DNA of 64,000 nt, taken from assembly GCF_030406665.1 (NCBI RefSeq), contig NZ_CP129121.1, positions 2,790,001-2,854,000 of the forward strand, given 5' to 3'. Each line of letters opens with the position of its first letter. The stretch's first letter is position 1. Shown in pieces: positions 61,832 through 64,000 of the stretch. Both the position numbers and the translations under genes were made by a program. The notes beneath the pieces are model-generated. The model made no database searches and was not told the origin of the DNA. It saw nothing but the letters and a program-made list of their open reading frames with translations. The DNA is from Halomonas halophila (GTDB lineage Bacteria > Pseudomonadota > Gammaproteobacteria > Pseudomonadales > Halomonadaceae).

Positions 61832-62821
61832 ATGCACTCCCGGAATCCTGCCATGCCCGTCACCGCTCCTTCCGACTTCGGCGCCGACGACTACGCCGCG
61901 GCGCTGGCCGCCAGCAACGCCGACGCCCGTCCCCTGTCGCTGCATCTGCGCCTGCCGCTGCGCCACGATGGCGACGCGCGCGTCGATCACACCAAGGGCA
62001 TGGACCCGTTCGAAGTCGACCTGGCCCGACTGGATCGCGAGATGGTGCTGGTGCGACGCTGCCTCGCCCCCGATCGACGGCTCGAGGCCCTGCACTGGGG
62101 CGGCAGCCTGCCCCCCTGGCTGAGCCTGTCGCGGATGAGCGGGCTGGTCGATCGGCTGGCCTCGCGCTTTCCCTTCGAATCGGGACATTGGCGCGACTTC
62201 ACCGTCGAACTCGATCCCCGTGCCACGGATCTTCTCACCCTGCGCCATCTGGAGGCACTGGGCTTCAACCGCCTGAAGCTGGTCATGCGCCTGCCGAGGG
62301 CCGACCGCCCGGAAGCCCTGACGCGGCTGCAGTCACGCATCGAGCCGCTGCTCGACGAGAGCGTCCGCATGGGCTGGCACTCGCTGAACCTGGTGCTGAT
62401 CGTGCCGCCGGCGACGCCCGAGCAGGAGGCCGCCGCGGCGCTCGCCACGCTGATGGCCATGACGCCGCCACGCCTCTCGCTGCGCCCGGACCCCGCCTGG
62501 CAGGAAGGCGAGTCGACGCTGCCGGCGACACTGCTGGCTCGGATCGAGGACCGCCTGGCCGGAAACGGCTATCGGTCGCTGGGAGGCGGGTTCTACGCCC
62601 GCCACGGCGCCGCGCTGGAGGACGCCCGGGCGCAGACGCGACGCGAGCAGGCCCGCGACCGGCTGGGGCTTGGCCCCGGTGCCATCTCGCGGCTGCCCGA
62701 CGCCGTGGCCTGCAACGCCGGCTCGGCCGAGGACTATGCCGCGGCGCTGGATGAGGGGCGACTGGCCACCGCATCGGGGCACTGGTCGCGCTGCCGCCGT
62801 TCGGGCGCGGGACACGGCTAA
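61832..62821 (+). CDS. Degenerate HemN homologue lacking the radical-SAM cysteines
   Basis: A 329-residue protein whose sequence follows E. coli HemN over most of its length: RPLSLHLRLPL (HemN RPLSLYVHIPF), LEALHWGGSLPPWLS (LHWGGGTPTYL), FTVELDPRATDLLTLRHLEALGFNRLKLVM (IEVDPREIELDVLDHLRAEGFNRLSMGV), GNGYRSLGGGFYAR, and LGLGPGAISRL. Where HemN has the CxxxCxxC cluster (C62, C66, C69, C71) this protein reads RHDGDARVDHTKGMD with no cysteine. The N-terminal motif and the C-terminal 100 residues are also missing. The frame is intact, so it is probably a pseudoenzyme rather than a dead gene. A second start at 61853 is possible. Confidence 0.8.
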   Translation: MHSRNPAMPVTAPSDFGADDYAAALAASNADARPLSLHLRLPLRHDGDARVDHTKGMDPFEVDLARLDREMVLVRRCLAPDRRLEALHWGGSLPPWLSLSRMSGLVDRLASRFPFESGHWRDFTVELDPRATDLLTLRHLEALGFNRLKLVMRLPRADRPEALTRLQSRIEPLLDESVRMGWHSLNLVLIVPPATPEQEAAAALATLMAMTPPRLSLRPDPAWQEGESTLPATLLARIEDRLAGNGYRSLGGGFYARHGAALEDARAQTRREQARDRLGLGPGAISRLPDAVACNAGSAEDYAAALDEGRLATASGHWSRCRRSGAGHG

Positions 62822-62890
62822 GGGATGCTATGCCCGGGCGGGTGCTATCCGCCATAATGGGGAAGGCAAGCCCCGATCAAGGAGGACAGC

Positions 62891-63634
62891 ATGCCCGATA
62901 TCGCAGCCGGCAGGCGCCGCTCACTGCTGCACGAGACCCGCTGCCGGACCTGCAGCCTGAGTTCCCTGTGCCTGCCCCTGGCCCTCGAACTCGAGGACAT
63001 CGATCAGTTCGATGCCATCATCCGCCGCCGTCCGCCGCTCAAGAAGGGCGAGTCGCTTTTCCGTCAGGGCAGCCCCTTCACCAGCGTCTATGCGGTTCGC
63101 TCCGGCAGCCTCAAGCAGATCACCAGCGAAGGCGGCGGCATGGATCAGCTGACCAACTTCTATCTGCCCAGCGAACTGGTGGGGCTGGACGGCATCGACG
63201 AGTCGACCTATCCCGGCTCGGTCATCGCGCTCGAGACCACCACCGTGTGCGAGATCCCCTTCGATCGCCTGGATGCCCTGTCGGAAAGCCTGCCGGAGCT
63301 GCGCGCCCAGCTCTACCGCAGCATGAGCAAGGAAATGCGCGACGACCGCCGCATGATGCGCCTGCTGTCGCGCAAGACCGCCGACCAGCGGCTGGCCACC
63401 TTCTTCGCCAGCCTCTCCGACCGCTTCCGGCGCCGCGGCTACTCCGCCTACAGCTTCCGGCTCTCCATGTCCCGGGCCGACATCGGCAACTACCTGGGGC
63501 TGGCCGTGGAAACCGTCAGCCGCATCCTGGGCCGCTTCCAGCAGCAGGGCCTGGTGGCCGTCTCCGGCCGCGAGGTGAACATCCTCGACCTGGACGCCCT
63601 GGCCGAGCTGGCCGAGGAAGAGGGCTGCCGCTGA
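62891..63634 (+). CDS. fnr: Fnr/Anr family oxygen-responsive transcription regulator
   Basis: A 247-residue CRP/FNR regulator. The [4Fe-4S] cysteines are C18, C21, C27 (CRTCSLSSLC) and C120 (TTTVCEIPFD), the spacing of E. coli FNR. The cyclic-nucleotide-like domain is followed by the helix-turn-helix MSRADIGNYLGLAVETVSRILGRFQQQGLV. AAGGAGG precedes the ATG. Location after the cco cluster is the Anr arrangement of pseudomonads; the cco promoter box is a likely target. CATAAT (62853-62858) is a possible -10. Confidence 0.96.
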   Translation: MPDIAAGRRRSLLHETRCRTCSLSSLCLPLALELEDIDQFDAIIRRRPPLKKGESLFRQGSPFTSVYAVRSGSLKQITSEGGGMDQLTNFYLPSELVGLDGIDESTYPGSVIALETTTVCEIPFDRLDALSESLPELRAQLYRSMSKEMRDDRRMMRLLSRKTADQRLATFFASLSDRFRRRGYSAYSFRLSMSRADIGNYLGLAVETVSRILGRFQQQGLVAVSGREVNILDLDALAELAEEEGCR

Positions 63635-63635
63635 C

Positions 63636-63801
63636 AGCGCCAAGCGCCAAGCGCCAAGCGCCAAGCGCCAAGCGCCAAGCGCCAAGCGCCAAGCGCCAAG
63701 CGCCAAGCGCCAAGCGCCAAGCGCCAAGCGCCAAGCGCCAAGCGCCAAGCGCCAAGCGCCAAGCGCCAAGCGCCAAGCGCCAAGCGCCAAGCGCCAAGCG
63801 C
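63636..63801. repeat. Heptanucleotide tandem repeat (AGCGCCA)23.7
   Basis: 23 exact copies of AGCGCCA (63636-63796) plus a partial AGCGC, starting one base after the fnr stop codon (63632-63634). No interruptions or variants are seen. Because 7 is not a multiple of 3 and no stop codon occurs in the unit, open frames appear in all phases on both strands, but none has a start signal. Copy number is probably unstable. Confidence 0.97.
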
Positions 63802-63839
63802 GGCAGGATGATGTCATGGCCATTCCTGACGTCAACGAA

Positions 63840-63872
63840 GAAACCCACAGGACTCGACGTCCCGTGGGTTTC
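63840..63872. terminator. Terminator between fnr and the right-edge gene
   Basis: Stem GAAACCCAC/GTGGGTTTC (63840-63848 with 63864-63872), extended by GG/CC across an A-C mismatch. T- and A-runs at both ends allow use in both directions. The rest of 63802-63937 shows no gene. Confidence 0.75.
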
Positions 63873-63937
63873 TCATTGGCTTCCTCGACATCTGCCGCCC
63901 GTTACTGAGCAGCCGGGCGCTTGCCGCTAGGCGCTAC

Positions 63938-64000
63938 TCACTCGTTATGCAGATCGATGCGGTCGGCCTGCATCTTCGCCTGCTTGTCCTCCAGCCCGGC
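63938..64000 (-). CDS. C-terminal end of an unidentified gene cut by window edge
   Basis: The last 20 codons before a TGA (63938-63940) read AGLEDKQAKMQADRIDLHNE, charged and helix-like with GC-rich third positions. Too short to assign. It may be coding because a terminator lies just beyond it on the minus strand. Confidence 0.4.
   Translation of the reverse strand, partial: AGLEDKQAKMQADRIDLHNE

Noticed and set aside
63636..63801. Possible CRISPR or clustered direct repeat.
   Set aside because: Units are 7 bp with no spacers, so it is a simple tandem repeat.
63490..63848. Long repetitive frames on both strands coding AKRQAPS or WRLALGA repeats.
   Set aside because: They are by-products of a 7-bp tandem repeat without stop codons; no start signals or ribosome binding sites.

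Overview
The window is a contiguous piece of a high-GC gammaproteobacterial chromosome, most likely a halophilic or halotolerant member of the Halomonadaceae (Halomonas-like). The reasons are gene order and content: the lptD-surA-pdxA-rsmA-apaG cluster divergent from an amgK-murU pair, a proteobacterial speD and coq7, a phaR-type PHA regulator, two complete Mrp sodium/proton antiporter operons, and a cbb3 oxidase cluster that leads into an Fnr/Anr regulator. This is core-genome territory. I see no prophage, insertion sequence, integron or CRISPR array.

Layout. 1-5342 (minus): envelope and ribosome-maturation cluster lptD, surA, pdxA, rsmA, apaG (cut by the window edge). 5503-7220 (plus): peptidoglycan-recycling kinase and uridylyltransferase. 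7430-8951: OsmC protein, preceded by a remnant of a second osmC, then speD. 9066-12930 (minus): coq7, a HIT protein, a PrkB-like kinase, a thioesterase and purD. 13177-18440: phaR, rsmE, a RimB-like protease, a lytic transglycosylase, and a DUF2256/Cry-DASH/DUF3429 operon. 18670-30561: two Mrp operons, one seven-gene on minus and one six-gene with fused subunits A and B on plus, transcribed away from each other. 30650-33868: hemH, an iron-sulfur (6-4) photolyase and a DCC-family protein. 34064-41830 (minus): small proteins, dnaB, the rpsF-rpsR-DUF2232-rplI operon, rlmB and rnr. 42063-42437: three tandem tRNA-Leu genes. 42625-51481: a nuclease, a lone Lrp-type sensor domain, a HiPIP, the prkA-yeaH-spoVR stress operon and fadH. 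51665-52150: five tRNAs (Asp x3, Val x2). 52262-52933: an alpha/beta hydrolase. 53123-61764: ccoNOQP-ccoGHIS plus a SafE-type membrane protein. 61832-63634: a degenerate HemN homologue and fnr/anr. A 7-bp tandem repeat follows directly.

How the genes work together. The cbb3 block encodes the high-affinity terminal oxidase, its assembly factors (copper P-type ATPase CcoI, iron-sulfur protein CcoG, CcoH, CcoS) and a candidate oxygen regulator. A good Anr/Fnr-type box with a matching -10 lies in front of ccoN. The Mrp pair, typical of salt and alkali adaptation, would drive sodium extrusion. The two photolyase families and the shared TTGTAC motif in front of them suggest a small light-responsive repair regulon.

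Most unusual points: (1) the gene in the usual hemN position between the cco cluster and fnr is recognisably HemN-derived but has lost every cysteine of the radical-SAM cluster motif and its C-terminal domain; (2) SurA is an intact reading frame in which both parvulin domains are missing; (3) a 63-bp perfect inverted repeat lies between speD and coq7; (4) a 15-codon duplicate of the osmC start differs from the real gene only by synonymous changes; (5) 23 exact copies of a 7-mer start one base after the fnr stop codon; (6) the rpsF leader can base-pair with its own ribosome binding site.
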